Shown here in pieces: positions 13,088 to 20,334 of a stretch of 32,230 bases of DNA (the stretch's first letter is position 1; every line of letters starts with the position of its first letter). This DNA comes from Paludibacteraceae bacterium. GTDB lineage: Bacteria; Bacteroidota; Bacteroidia; Bacteroidales; Paludibacteraceae. The position numbers and the translations under genes were made by a program. The stretch lies in assembly GCA_017464475.1 (NCBI GenBank), contig JAFTZQ010000012.1, positions 1-32,230 on the forward strand, given 5' to 3'. The notes under the pieces were generated by a model, which was not told the origin of the DNA, made no database searches, and worked only from the letters and a program-made list of their open reading frames with translations.

Positions 13088-13273
13088 TTCGCGTTCAAGA
13101 AAAAGGTCAGGAAAACTAATTTCTTAACAGAATTAGAATAGTTATGTTCACGGAAGAGTTAGAAACTTCCTTGTCTCATCATAATACACTGATGTGTTTC
13201 GGTGTGAGTATATCTATGATGAGACGCGGGTTTTATTTCCTGACCTCCCGTGAACGCGAGTAGATATACTCAC
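13088..13273. ncRNA. Candidate multi-helix RNA with pseudoknot, about 185 nt
   Basis: Nested perfect helices: TCGCGTTCA (13089-13097) with 13251-13259; GGTCAGGAAA (13105-13114) with 13236-13245; GTCTCATCATA (13173-13183) with 13215-13225. Inside the closed region lie CTAATT/AATTAG (13116-13136), GGAAG/CTTCC (13152-13170) and ACACTGA/TCGGTGT (13186-13205, one G-T pair). GTGAGTATATC (13204-13214), in the 3' side of the last hairpin, is perfectly complementary over 11 bp to 13263-13273 outside the closing helix, giving a pseudoknot or an alternative fold. No protein frame explains this. It stands between the DUF1016 and LTA-synthase-like genes and could be a regulatory leader, a free RNA or a palindromic element. 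I do not recognise an RNA family. Confidence 0.6.
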
Positions 13274-13296
13274 TTTTCTTTTTCTATCTAGTAGAA

Positions 13297-13330
13297 ATTG
13301 ATAGTTATGCGCCAAAAAATAACTATCAAT
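13297..13330 (+). promoter_or_regulatory. 12-bp hairpin directly before the start codon of the phosphotransferase gene
   Basis: ATTGATAGTTAT (13297-13308) pairs perfectly with ATAACTATCAAT (13319-13330) around a 10-nt loop. The ATG at 13332 is one base after the stem, so the ribosome landing area is inside the helix. Melting or refolding of this AT-rich stem could control translation. Confidence 0.65.
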
Positions 13331-13331
13331 C

Positions 13332-15140
13332 ATGTTACAAAAAATCAAATCTTTCCTTTCGCAAGGCAACCGCGCACAATGGTGCGTATTCATTCTTTTT
13401 GCATTTACCATTTTCATTAAGGGTGTACTCTTTCATTGGAATTGCTTCCATTCGGTTCTTATCGCCAGTTTGTGGCACACTCCGGCTGAGTTTTTCCGTT
13501 TCTGGGGAGGCAAACTCGTTCCTGCACTATTCTTAGCATCTTTTGTATTTCTTTCAAAGAAAAATTGGTGGACAATAATTGCTAATTTTATTATTGATAT
13601 TTGGCTGATTGCCAATATGTTTTACTACAAAGCGAATTCTTTATTTCTTTCGTATGAAACGATGAAAATGGCAGATAACATGAGCGGATTCTGGAGTTCA
13701 CTTTATTCTTATTTAGGTTGGGATATATACATCTTTTTAGTCCTCTCTTTGGTCTATATCCTTTGTTTCCTTCCCCTCAAGAACATCATTAACCATCGTA
13801 GCGCGATCAAGTTCTTTAGTTTTTTCCTATTCTCCATTTTCCTATCTGTCTTCGATAATATTTGCTATGCAAAAGTGATGAATAAATGGGAGAACACAAA
13901 TGAGGCTATAGCGCAGGTTCATTCGCAGATGTTGGCCGCAGAACGATTCACTAATTATTATCCTTTTGGACACGTAGTTTATTATGCGGTGGGAGAAAGT
14001 TGCGTGGACTACAATGCGTGGTCATATACTTATGTCAAGGATTATTCAATATTAAGTTATTTTCCTGCAACATTTATTTTTAATTGGCTAAGACCCGCCG
14101 GAGAAATAATTCCGCTTTCCGAGGCTGATATCCAAATAATAGAGCCGTTTTTCTCTCAAAAACAAGACTCCATTTGTCCGAACTCCAACTTGATTTTCAT
14201 TCTCTTTGAAAGCATGGAGTCTTGGCCCTTGGAAGAAGTATGCGGCTACCATTTTATGCCGAACCTTACTGCCCTCTTGAACGATCCGCATGTGCTTTAT
14301 TGCGACAAATTGAAATCTCAAGTCAAACACGGTAACTCTGCCGATGGGCAAATGATAGACGCAACCGGACTTTTACCCATTTCCAATGGAGCTGTTTGTC
14401 GCCTATACGCAGACAATAAATTTGCAGGCTATGCAGAGTGTTACCCCAATGCCGCAATAGTAAATCCGGCTCCCGGATCGTGGGGACAATCCAAAGTGAC
14501 GTTCGGATATCAATTCAAGGAACTAATAGAACCGCAAAGGGGAGAACATTGGGAAGATCTAGAGTTGATGAAGCAAATGATCAATTATGCAGACACTACT
14601 GAAAATCCATTTTGCGTATTAGGAATTACTGTTTCATCACATGTTCCTTTTGCTTATGGCTCTAATCATCCTAAATATACGATAGACGGCATGCCTTTAA
14701 TCATGTCTGCGTACCTTAATTGTCTTCATTTTACGGACTCATGTATCGGCGAATTATTCCACGCTGTGCAGACCAACGAAAAACTCAAAGACAATACAAC
14801 AATTGTTATTTCCGGAGACCATACTATTTTCCGTTCGGTAAACGAAGAGTTTGACGTATTTGCGCAAAAGAATGGTATAAACATGCAGACCACAAAAACT
14901 TATACACCGCTCATCATTTACTCTCCAAATATTTCTAAAAACATGCAAGTTACAGACACATGTTATCAAATGGATATTTACCCGACCATTATGCATTTGA
15001 TCGGCTGTGAGGATTATTATTGGAAAGGTTTTGGAGTGAATCTCATGGACTCCATAGCGCGTCATAACCGTCCTATTTCAGAGCAAGAAGCCTATGAACT
15101 CTCCGACAAACTCATTCGAAGTAACTATTTCGCACAATAA
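13332..15140 (+). CDS. LTA-synthase-like membrane phosphotransferase (sulfatase fold)
   Basis: The 602-residue protein has about five N-terminal membrane segments in residues 20-175 and a periplasmic alkaline-phosphatase/sulfatase-fold domain. Metal and active-site motifs are FESMESWP (Glu near 293), GNSADGQ (S336, probable nucleophile in place of the Thr of LtaS), SSHVPF (near 436) and SGDHTIF (D496, H497). Relatives move phosphoglycerol or phosphoethanolamine from phospholipid to surface glycans or lipids; Bacteroidota lack lipoteichoic acid, so the acceptor here is probably another envelope glycolipid. The base composition is more AT-rich than its neighbours, which may mean transfer. The gene is preceded by a complex structured leader with a hairpin reaching to the start codon, and no standard promoter was found. 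Confidence 0.85.
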   Translation: MLQKIKSFLSQGNRAQWCVFILFAFTIFIKGVLFHWNCFHSVLIASLWHTPAEFFRFWGGKLVPALFLASFVFLSKKNWWTIIANFIIDIWLIANMFYYKANSLFLSYETMKMADNMSGFWSSLYSYLGWDIYIFLVLSLVYILCFLPLKNIINHRSAIKFFSFFLFSIFLSVFDNICYAKVMNKWENTNEAIAQVHSQMLAAERFTNYYPFGHVVYYAVGESCVDYNAWSYTYVKDYSILSYFPATFIFNWLRPAGEIIPLSEADIQIIEPFFSQKQDSICPNSNLIFILFESMESWPLEEVCGYHFMPNLTALLNDPHVLYCDKLKSQVKHGNSADGQMIDATGLLPISNGAVCRLYADNKFAGYAECYPNAAIVNPAPGSWGQSKVTFGYQFKELIEPQRGEHWEDLELMKQMINYADTTENPFCVLGITVSSHVPFAYGSNHPKYTIDGMPLIMSAYLNCLHFTDSCIGELFHAVQTNEKLKDNTTIVISGDHTIFRSVNEEFDVFAQKNGINMQTTKTYTPLIIYSPNISKNMQVTDTCYQMDIYPTIMHLIGCEDYYWKGFGVNLMDSIARHNRPISEQEAYELSDKLIRSNYFAQ

Positions 15141-15462
15141 TATTCCTTTAGGTTAGATAGTGGCGCGAGAGTGGCTTGAGAGTGGCTTTTTACTTATTCT
15201 TAACAAAAGGAACTTTTTAAGTTCGTTTCAAGATCGCTTCAATCGGCAGAGGTCGCGCTGACCCTGCGCTGCTCTTGGGATGAGTTTGGAGTAATACACG
15301 AATCTTAAAAATCGGCAATTTTGGAGGGCGGAAAATGGCGATTTCGGGTGGTCTATCGTCGGGTACGTGTCTCGTACGTGTCTCGTAAGTGGGTAGTAAG
15401 CCTGCCGTGCGTGTCCAAATCTTAATAATCGGTAATAATAATTTACGCAAAAGGAAAAAATA
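15141..15462. other. Intergenic stretch with several short repeats
   Basis: No gene is supported here. It holds a two-copy GAGAGTGGCTT repeat (about 15168-15189), a small stem GAACTT/AAGTTC (15210-15224), an 11-bp tandem array (15357-15400) and two similar blocks ATCTTAAAAATCGGCAAT and ATCTTAATAATCGGTAAT, near 15302 and 15419, that bracket the array. The promoter of the MBL gene begins at 15463. Confidence 0.6.
15357..15400. repeat. 11-bp tandem array in intergenic DNA
   Basis: Units TCGGGTACGTG, TCTCGTACGTG and TCTCGTAAGTG, and the weaker GGTAGTAAGCC, follow each other with a period of 11. The period equals that of the unrelated array at 160-210. Confidence 0.75.
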
Positions 15463-15495
15463 TTTGCACATGTCGATTTTTTGTTGTAATTTTGC
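15463..15495 (+). promoter_or_regulatory. Promoter of the MBL RNA-processing gene
   Basis: TTTG (15463-15466), 20 nt and TAATTTTGC (15487-15495). The start codon at 15515 follows after 19 nt. Confidence 0.85.
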
Positions 15496-15514
15496 AGCGT
15501 AAAATGCGTGAATT

Positions 15515-16984
15515 ATGAAAATTCAGTTCTTAGGCGCGGCACGCGAAGTGACCGGAAGCAAACATCTGATCACAACCGATTCCGGGCATACCATCCTGCT
15601 GGATTGCGGTATGTACCAAGGTAAAGGAGCAGAGACAGACGCGGACAACAGAGACTTGGGTTTCGACCCGGAGAAGTTGGATTGTATCATCCTCTCTCAT
15701 GCCCATATCGACCATTCGGGACTCATTCCGTATGTGTTCAAGAAGGGTTTCCGCGGCGACATCTATTGCACGCACGCCACGCGCGACCTGTGCGCAATCA
15801 TGCTGGCGGACACGGCTTTTATCCAAGAGCAGGACGTCAAGACGTATAACAAAAAGATCAACCGCCAGCACCCGCACAAGGAGAAGGGCAAGAACTATTT
15901 TCTGGAGCCGCTCTATACCCAGCAGGACGTGGACCGGGTGATGAAGCATTTCGTTTGCTACGACTACGACCGGCGTTTCCGCGTCTTTGACGACGTGCTG
16001 CTGACCTTCACCAATTCGGGGCACATGTTGGGCGGCGCGATCTGTTCGCTGGAAGTCTATGAAAGCGATCAGCCGTCAGAAATCAGCCGTCAGAATGATG
16101 GTTCAAAGCGCTGGAAACGCTTGGCGTACACCGGCGATATAGGACGCGCACACAGCCATATTCTGCCGAGTCCGATGCTCTTTCCACAATGCGATTACCT
16201 GATCTGCGAATCGACGTACGGTGACCGTTTGCACGACGAAGAGATTGTGACCGAGCAGCAGTTGTTGGGCATCGTGAAGGACACTTGCGAATACCGCGGA
16301 GGCAAGCTGCTGATTCCTTCTTTCTCCGTCGGGCGAACGCAGGAGATCGTCTATGTGCTGAACAAACTCTACAACGAGCAATACCTGTCGAGCCGTATTC
16401 CGGTCTATGTCGATTCGCCGCTCTCGACGAACGCCACCCATATCTTCCGCATGTACCCGCAATACCTCTCGGACGAGGTGCGCGACACGATGCAGTTTGA
16501 CGATGACCCGTTCGGGTTCAACACCTTGCGGTACATCACCGACGTGCGGGAATCGAAGAAGCTGAACACCGACGACAAGCCGGCGATCATCATTTCCGCC
16601 AGCGGTATGTTGGAGGCAGGACGAATCAAACACCATGTGGCGAACCATATCTCCGACCCGCGGTGCACCATCCTGATAGTCGGTTATTGCGAACCGACCA
16701 CGCTCGGCGCACGCATTCAGGAACCCGGACTCAAATGGATTTCCATCTTCGGCTTGGACCGCAAGATCAAAGCGCAGATCACCAAGTTGGAAGGCTTCTC
16801 CGGTCATGGCGATTACAAAGAAATGATTGATTACCTCACCCGCAGCCTGCAGGTGGACCAAGTGCAGCGCGTCTTTGTGGTCCATGGCGAGCAGACGGCG
16901 GCGGAGACCTACAAAGGACATTTGCACGACGCCGGATTCCGACATATAGAAGTGCCGGAGAAAGGCGAAACCGTAACTCTTTAA
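15515..16984 (+). CDS. Metallo-beta-lactamase/beta-CASP RNA-processing exonuclease
   Basis: The metal-binding motif SHAHIDHSG (H62, H64, D66, H67), NSGHMLGGA (H170), YTGDIGRAH and the C-terminal VVHGEQ belong to the MBL/beta-CASP family, related to the archaeal and eukaryotic CPSF73-type nucleases. Members act on RNA; the bacterial ones are usually annotated as RNA-processing exonucleases. The beta-CASP insert lies between about residues 230 and 380, with PSFSVGRTQEIVY. Residues 185-194 (DQPSEISRQN) come from a TGACGGC-type array read in the opposite orientation, placed just after the conserved GGAICSLEVYE strand. A promoter lies at 15463-15495. The secreted-protein gene follows after 27 nt and may be co-transcribed. 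Confidence 0.93.
   Translation: MKIQFLGAAREVTGSKHLITTDSGHTILLDCGMYQGKGAETDADNRDLGFDPEKLDCIILSHAHIDHSGLIPYVFKKGFRGDIYCTHATRDLCAIMLADTAFIQEQDVKTYNKKINRQHPHKEKGKNYFLEPLYTQQDVDRVMKHFVCYDYDRRFRVFDDVLLTFTNSGHMLGGAICSLEVYESDQPSEISRQNDGSKRWKRLAYTGDIGRAHSHILPSPMLFPQCDYLICESTYGDRLHDEEIVTEQQLLGIVKDTCEYRGGKLLIPSFSVGRTQEIVYVLNKLYNEQYLSSRIPVYVDSPLSTNATHIFRMYPQYLSDEVRDTMQFDDDPFGFNTLRYITDVRESKKLNTDDKPAIIISASGMLEAGRIKHHVANHISDPRCTILIVGYCEPTTLGARIQEPGLKWISIFGLDRKIKAQITKLEGFSGHGDYKEMIDYLTRSLQVDQVQRVFVVHGEQTAAETYKGHLHDAGFRHIEVPEKGETVTL
16068..16094. repeat. TGACGGC-type array (inverse orientation) inside the MBL gene
   Basis: ATCAGCCGTCAGAA followed by ATCAGCCGTCAGAA gives two 14-bp units, each two heptamers. 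It encodes DQPSEISRQN, in the same frame choice (SEIS) as the thioesterase copy although it is carried on the other genomic strand. Confidence 0.78.
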
Positions 16985-17011
16985 TACAGACGAATATTAG
17001 TTGTTTATAAT

Positions 17012-18661
17012 ATGAAAAAGGTATTTATTGTTTGTGCCCTCATGGCACTTTCCCTCTCTGTTTCCGCCCAGCTGGCATGGGACACGGAGTTTGTACAATC
17101 CGATTTTAACAACGCCCAGACGGTGATCTCCAAGACCGAGAATGTGTCTTGGAACAACGGCGTGTTCGGCGCTCTGGCGCATCTGGAGATAGGTAAGATA
17201 GTGGTTTCTCTGCCTTTTGTGGGCGGCGATCCGTATTCCGACGAGTGCGTCGTGGCGCTGCCGCAGGTAGGTATCGCGGAGAAACTGTATTTCTCGTGGC
17301 AAGGCGCGTCCAACGGCACGATCACGATCTATCAGTCGCCGGACCATAACAACTGGCAGCAGGTTTTCTCCACCGAGGGAAACACTATTGCTGCGGCGAA
17401 GGCTGATTCGGCAACTCTCTCTACCTCAACGCGTTACATTAAGTTCGCGGCTTCGGGTTTTACCGCTGCTGCGATCAGTAAGATCCGCGTTTCGGAACTC
17501 AAGAGTCTCAGTGTGGGACTGGAGGAATGGGAGCCCGCAGCAGCCATGGTGGACGACCCGGTGGCGACCAAGAATGTGACCGTTTCGTGGACCAATATCG
17601 TGGCATCTGTCACCTCCACGGATCCGCATTTCTCTGCGTCCGTAGAGACGGTCGGCCAGAAGAACCTGATTGACCAAAAGACCACAATCACCCTCTTCTA
17701 TTCGCACGAGGAAGCGGGCTCACATTCCGGCGAGATCATCATTTCCGGTGAAGGTCGCGAAGCACGCATCGCAGTCTCCGGAACGACCTCAAAATACGAC
17801 CAGACGCTCTCTTGGCCGCAGACACTCACGGAGTGTATCGCAACGGATGAACTGAGTTTCAATGCTTATGCTTCGTCCGGTCTGGAGGTTGAGTATCAGA
17901 CCTCTGATCCTGCCATCGCAGAGGTGGAAGGCAACGTCCTTCGAATCCACAGCTCCGGCACAATCACGATCACGGCTACCCAGCCCGGAAACTATAAATA
18001 CAACGCGGCTAACTCCGAGCAGAAAACCCTTGTCATTCATAAGGCAGATCCGGCGATTAGTCTCTCTGTAGATGATATCATATATGGCCAGCACCTGAGC
18101 GAAGCGGTTATTCATGAACTGATCGGCGCGGTTCCGGGTACGCTGACGTGGATGAACATCGATGCCGACACGCTGCTCAATGCCGGAGACTACACACTCT
18201 CGCTGCTGTTTACTCCGGAGAATACTGCGATTTACAATGACGCTACGATGCCTGTAGCGCTGCATGTCAATAAGGCGGTGCAAACCATCCTTTGGGAGGA
18301 GCAGGAGACCGACCTGACGGTTGGAACACCGGTTCTCTCGACCGCTACACTCTCGTCCGGAATGGAGATCACGTATGCTTATACGGCGTGCCTGCTCTCG
18401 ATAGAGGAGGGTATTATCACCCCGGAGAACGAAGGCGAAGTGACGGTTATTGCGTACCATCCGGGTAACGAAAACTACCTGCCAACGACGGTGATCATGC
18501 AGACATTCACCATCCAGCCGTCCGGAGATGAGACGCCGACCGCGCTGCCTCAACTGAGTCAAGAACAACTTCGTTCAGCGGCTAAATTCATGCACGCAGG
18601 AAATGTATATGTTTCCTTCGGCGGACGCATCTATGATGCCAATGGAGCGTTGTTGAAATGA
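17012..18661 (+). CDS. Secreted multi-domain protein with Ig-like repeats and C-terminal tail
   Basis: A signal peptide (residues 1-19, ending SVSAQ) is followed by a discoidin/jelly-roll-like region to about residue 165, an HYR/abnormal-spindle-like beta domain, and several bacterial Ig-like repeats. The repeat with EYQTSDPAIAEVEG and HSSGTITITATQPGNYKY is a common Bacteroidales type. The last about 27 residues (KFMHAGNVYVSFGGRIYDA and the following NGALLK) resemble the end of the endonuclease at 27209-28999 and may be a sorting tail. The function is unknown; a surface or exported adhesive role is plausible. It follows the MBL gene by 27 nt and has no promoter of its own that I can see. Confidence 0.8.
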   Translation: MKKVFIVCALMALSLSVSAQLAWDTEFVQSDFNNAQTVISKTENVSWNNGVFGALAHLEIGKIVVSLPFVGGDPYSDECVVALPQVGIAEKLYFSWQGASNGTITIYQSPDHNNWQQVFSTEGNTIAAAKADSATLSTSTRYIKFAASGFTAAAISKIRVSELKSLSVGLEEWEPAAAMVDDPVATKNVTVSWTNIVASVTSTDPHFSASVETVGQKNLIDQKTTITLFYSHEEAGSHSGEIIISGEGREARIAVSGTTSKYDQTLSWPQTLTECIATDELSFNAYASSGLEVEYQTSDPAIAEVEGNVLRIHSSGTITITATQPGNYKYNAANSEQKTLVIHKADPAISLSVDDIIYGQHLSEAVIHELIGAVPGTLTWMNIDADTLLNAGDYTLSLLFTPENTAIYNDATMPVALHVNKAVQTILWEEQETDLTVGTPVLSTATLSSGMEITYAYTACLLSIEEGIITPENEGEVTVIAYHPGNENYLPTTVIMQTFTIQPSGDETPTALPQLSQEQLRSAAKFMHAGNVYVSFGGRIYDANGALLK

Positions 18662-18719
18662 CAAAAGTGCTGCTTTTTGACCTCCTTTTGCTAAAAAAAC
18701 GCAAAATATAGCATAAATA

Positions 18720-18752
18720 TTTGCTCATATCAAAAAAAAGCAGTACCTTTGC
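18720..18752 (+). promoter_or_regulatory. Promoter of tRNA-Pro
   Basis: TTTG (18720-18723), 20 nt and TACCTTTGC (18744-18752). The tRNA begins 75 nt downstream, leaving a long leader. Confidence 0.85.
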
Positions 18753-18768
18753 ACTCGCTTTTGTGCGG

Positions 18769-18813
18769 CGGGTAGTAGTTCTCAGCCACTTCGTTCTGTC
18801 GATTTACTACCCG
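18769..18813 (+). other. tRNA-like decoy in the tRNA-Pro leader
   Basis: CGGGTAGTAGTTC (18769-18781) is identical to the first 13 bases of the tRNA (18828-18840). TACTACCCG (18805-18813) can pair over 9 bp either with the decoy (18769-18777) or with the same bases of the tRNA itself. It may be a remnant of a second tRNA copy or a processing control element. Confidence 0.65.
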
Positions 18814-18827
18814 ATGTACAAGGTAAA

Positions 18828-18902
18828 CGGGTAGTAGTTCAGCCCGGTTAGAATGCCTGCTTTGGGAGCAGGAGGTCGTGAGTTCGAATCTCGCCTACCC
18901 GA
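18828..18902 (+). tRNA. tRNA-Pro (anticodon TGG)
   Basis: The acceptor stem CGGGTAG (18828-18834) pairs with CTACCCG (18895-18901). The anticodon stem CCTGC/GCAGG encloses TTTGGGA with the anticodon TGG, and the T arm GTGAG/CTCGC encloses TTCGAAT. The discriminator is A and CCA is not encoded. It is followed at once by an intrinsic terminator. Confidence 0.96.
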
Positions 18903-18903
18903 C

Positions 18904-18936
18904 AAAATGGAGTCACGTCAAGTGGCTCCATTTTTG
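18904..18936 (+). terminator. Terminator of tRNA-Pro
   Basis: ATGGAGTCAC and GTGGCTCCAT pair around GTCAA with one mismatch, preceded by an A-run and followed by TTTTTGTT. Confidence 0.9.
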
Positions 18937-18959
18937 TTAAATTGTAAAATCATTAAATT

Positions 18960-19619
18960 GTGCGCTACAAAGCTATTTTTATAGATATTGACGACACCCT
19001 GCTGGATTACATCCCTTGTTGCCGGGAAGCTTTTGACGCCGCGATGCGAAATCTTGCACCCTCTCTTGAGGAGAGGGAAGGGGAGAGGTTGTTCCATCTC
19101 TTTTTCGAGATCAGCGGTCGGCTTTTCTCGGAAGCCAAGCATGGCAAACATACGATTGCGGAGGTGATGGACCTCTATCCGAAGGAGTTCATTGCGGCGA
19201 TCGACTACCCGGAGTCGGCGGTAGATCCCTTCAAGCATGCTTTTCGTGCCGCATGGGGCGAGACGCATACCTTGGTGCCGGAGGCGAAAGAGATGCTGGA
19301 TATATTGCATGCCAAAGGTTACCGGCTTTTTGCTGCGTCTAATAGTTTCGGACATCTGCAGCGCCGCCGGCTGGAGAGAGCAGGTATTCTGCCGTATTTC
19401 GAAGATACTTATATCTCCATGGACATCGGTTATGACAAACCTGACATCCGTTTCTTCCAAGAAGCGCTCCACCGCTGCGGCTTGCAACCGAACGAAGTGC
19501 TGATGATCGGCGACTCCATGACCACCGACATCCTCGGCGCACAAGCCGCCGGAATAGAAGCACTCTTCTTCGACAGACGGAACAACGCGTCACTTTTGGA
19601 ACTAATAAAAGAACTATGA
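18960..19619 (+). CDS. HAD family hydrolase, YjjG-like phosphatase
   Basis: The four HAD motifs are present: FIDIDDT (nucleophile D9, D11), AASNSF, DKPDIRF and GDSMTTDI. The helical cap between residues 15 and 95 makes it a subclass I HAD, similar to YjjG-type nucleotidases. The substrate is not certain. Translation starts at GTG (18960), inside AAATTG-type repeats; no in-frame ATG precedes the conserved N-terminus. Residues 33-43 (APSLEEREGER) derive from a family-1 palindromic element inserted in the cap. The 3' end overlaps plsC by ATGA. It is the first gene of the probable operon HAD-plsC-tolC-hlyD-ABC-ABC. Confidence 0.9.
   Translation: MRYKAIFIDIDDTLLDYIPCCREAFDAAMRNLAPSLEEREGERLFHLFFEISGRLFSEAKHGKHTIAEVMDLYPKEFIAAIDYPESAVDPFKHAFRAAWGETHTLVPEAKEMLDILHAKGYRLFAASNSFGHLQRRRLERAGILPYFEDTYISMDIGYDKPDIRFFQEALHRCGLQPNEVLMIGDSMTTDILGAQAAGIEALFFDRRNNASLLELIKEL
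19056..19090. repeat. GC-rich palindromic element (family 1) inside the HAD gene
   Basis: CCCTCTCTTGAGGAGAGGG is the palindromic core, followed by AAGGGGAGAGG. Read in frame as APSLEEREGER; the same frame is used in the Lpd copy (APSLEERAGGE). Confidence 0.9.
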
Positions 19620-20266
19620 ACAGATTCACTCTTGGAAAAATAATTAAATTCTTTCTGCATTGGCACTACGAAGTGCGAGTAGAGGGCGAAGAACTGCTTC
19701 GCGACGACTCCGTGCACCTCGTTCTGCCGAATCATACCGCTTACATGGACCCGCTGATCCTGTTCAGCGAATTATGGTGGCTGCCGATCAGCCCGATGGT
19801 GGACGAACTTTTCATGCGTCATTGGTTGTACGGCCGTGTGCTCCGGCTGGGGGACGCGATCGAAGTGCCGGATCTCAACAAAAGTGCCATGAGCCGCGAA
19901 GAAGGAGCTGCTGCGGCTTCGCAACTCAGCCGAATAGCGATCGATAGTCTGGCTGCCGGCAAACAGATTTGTTTCTACCCTTCGGGGCACGTGAAGACGA
20001 TTGACCGAGAAGTCATCGGAAACCGCCGCATGGCGTATGAAGTCTGCCGCGAATTGCCCGCAGGCGTGCGCGTAATCCTATGTAGAATGCGCGGGTTGGA
20101 GACCAGCCGGTGGTCCAAACTCAAACCCAAGAGGTGGAAATGGCGTCGCACGGTCACGTTGCATTTTGAGGATCATACGGATGAACTGCGCGCCTGGGCG
20201 CAGACTCTTGACCGCAGATCATTCAATGAGAAATTGGAAACTTGGTATAACAATATCGAAAAATAA
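19616..20266 (+). CDS. PlsC-type 1-acylglycerol-3-phosphate acyltransferase
   Basis: The acyltransferase motif NHTAYMD (H40-x4-D45) and the later FYPSGHV (a variant of the FPEG motif, near residue 120) place this 216-residue protein in the PlsC/LPLAT family, which acylates lysophospholipids or related acceptors at the inner membrane. One N-terminal hydrophobic stretch (about 5-16) can touch the membrane. The Glu of the FPEG motif is replaced by Ser, so the true acceptor may differ from glycerolipid. It overlaps the HAD gene by ATGA and is followed by the exporter genes after 68 nt. Confidence 0.85.
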   Translation: MNRFTLGKIIKFFLHWHYEVRVEGEELLRDDSVHLVLPNHTAYMDPLILFSELWWLPISPMVDELFMRHWLYGRVLRLGDAIEVPDLNKSAMSREEGAAAASQLSRIAIDSLAAGKQICFYPSGHVKTIDREVIGNRRMAYEVCRELPAGVRVILCRMRGLETSRWSKLKPKRWKWRRTVTLHFEDHTDELRAWAQTLDRRSFNEKLETWYNNIEK

Positions 20267-20334
20267 AACACATATTGTTGTATATGGCATGCTTTTTGTT
20301 GCCAATAACGCGGCTTAAAATATAGCGAAATAGT

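Noticed and set aside
13088-13273. Retron or CRISPR-related RNA
   Set aside because: No reverse transcriptase, Cas gene or direct-repeat/spacer pattern is adjacent; the following gene is a membrane phosphotransferase.
13307-13331. Alternative ATG at 13307 for the phosphotransferase gene
   Set aside because: It is in a different frame from the protein beginning at 13332.
15217-15471. 84-codon minus-strand frame
   Set aside because: It covers the tandem array and the region upstream of the MBL promoter; no motif, start context or promoter supports it.
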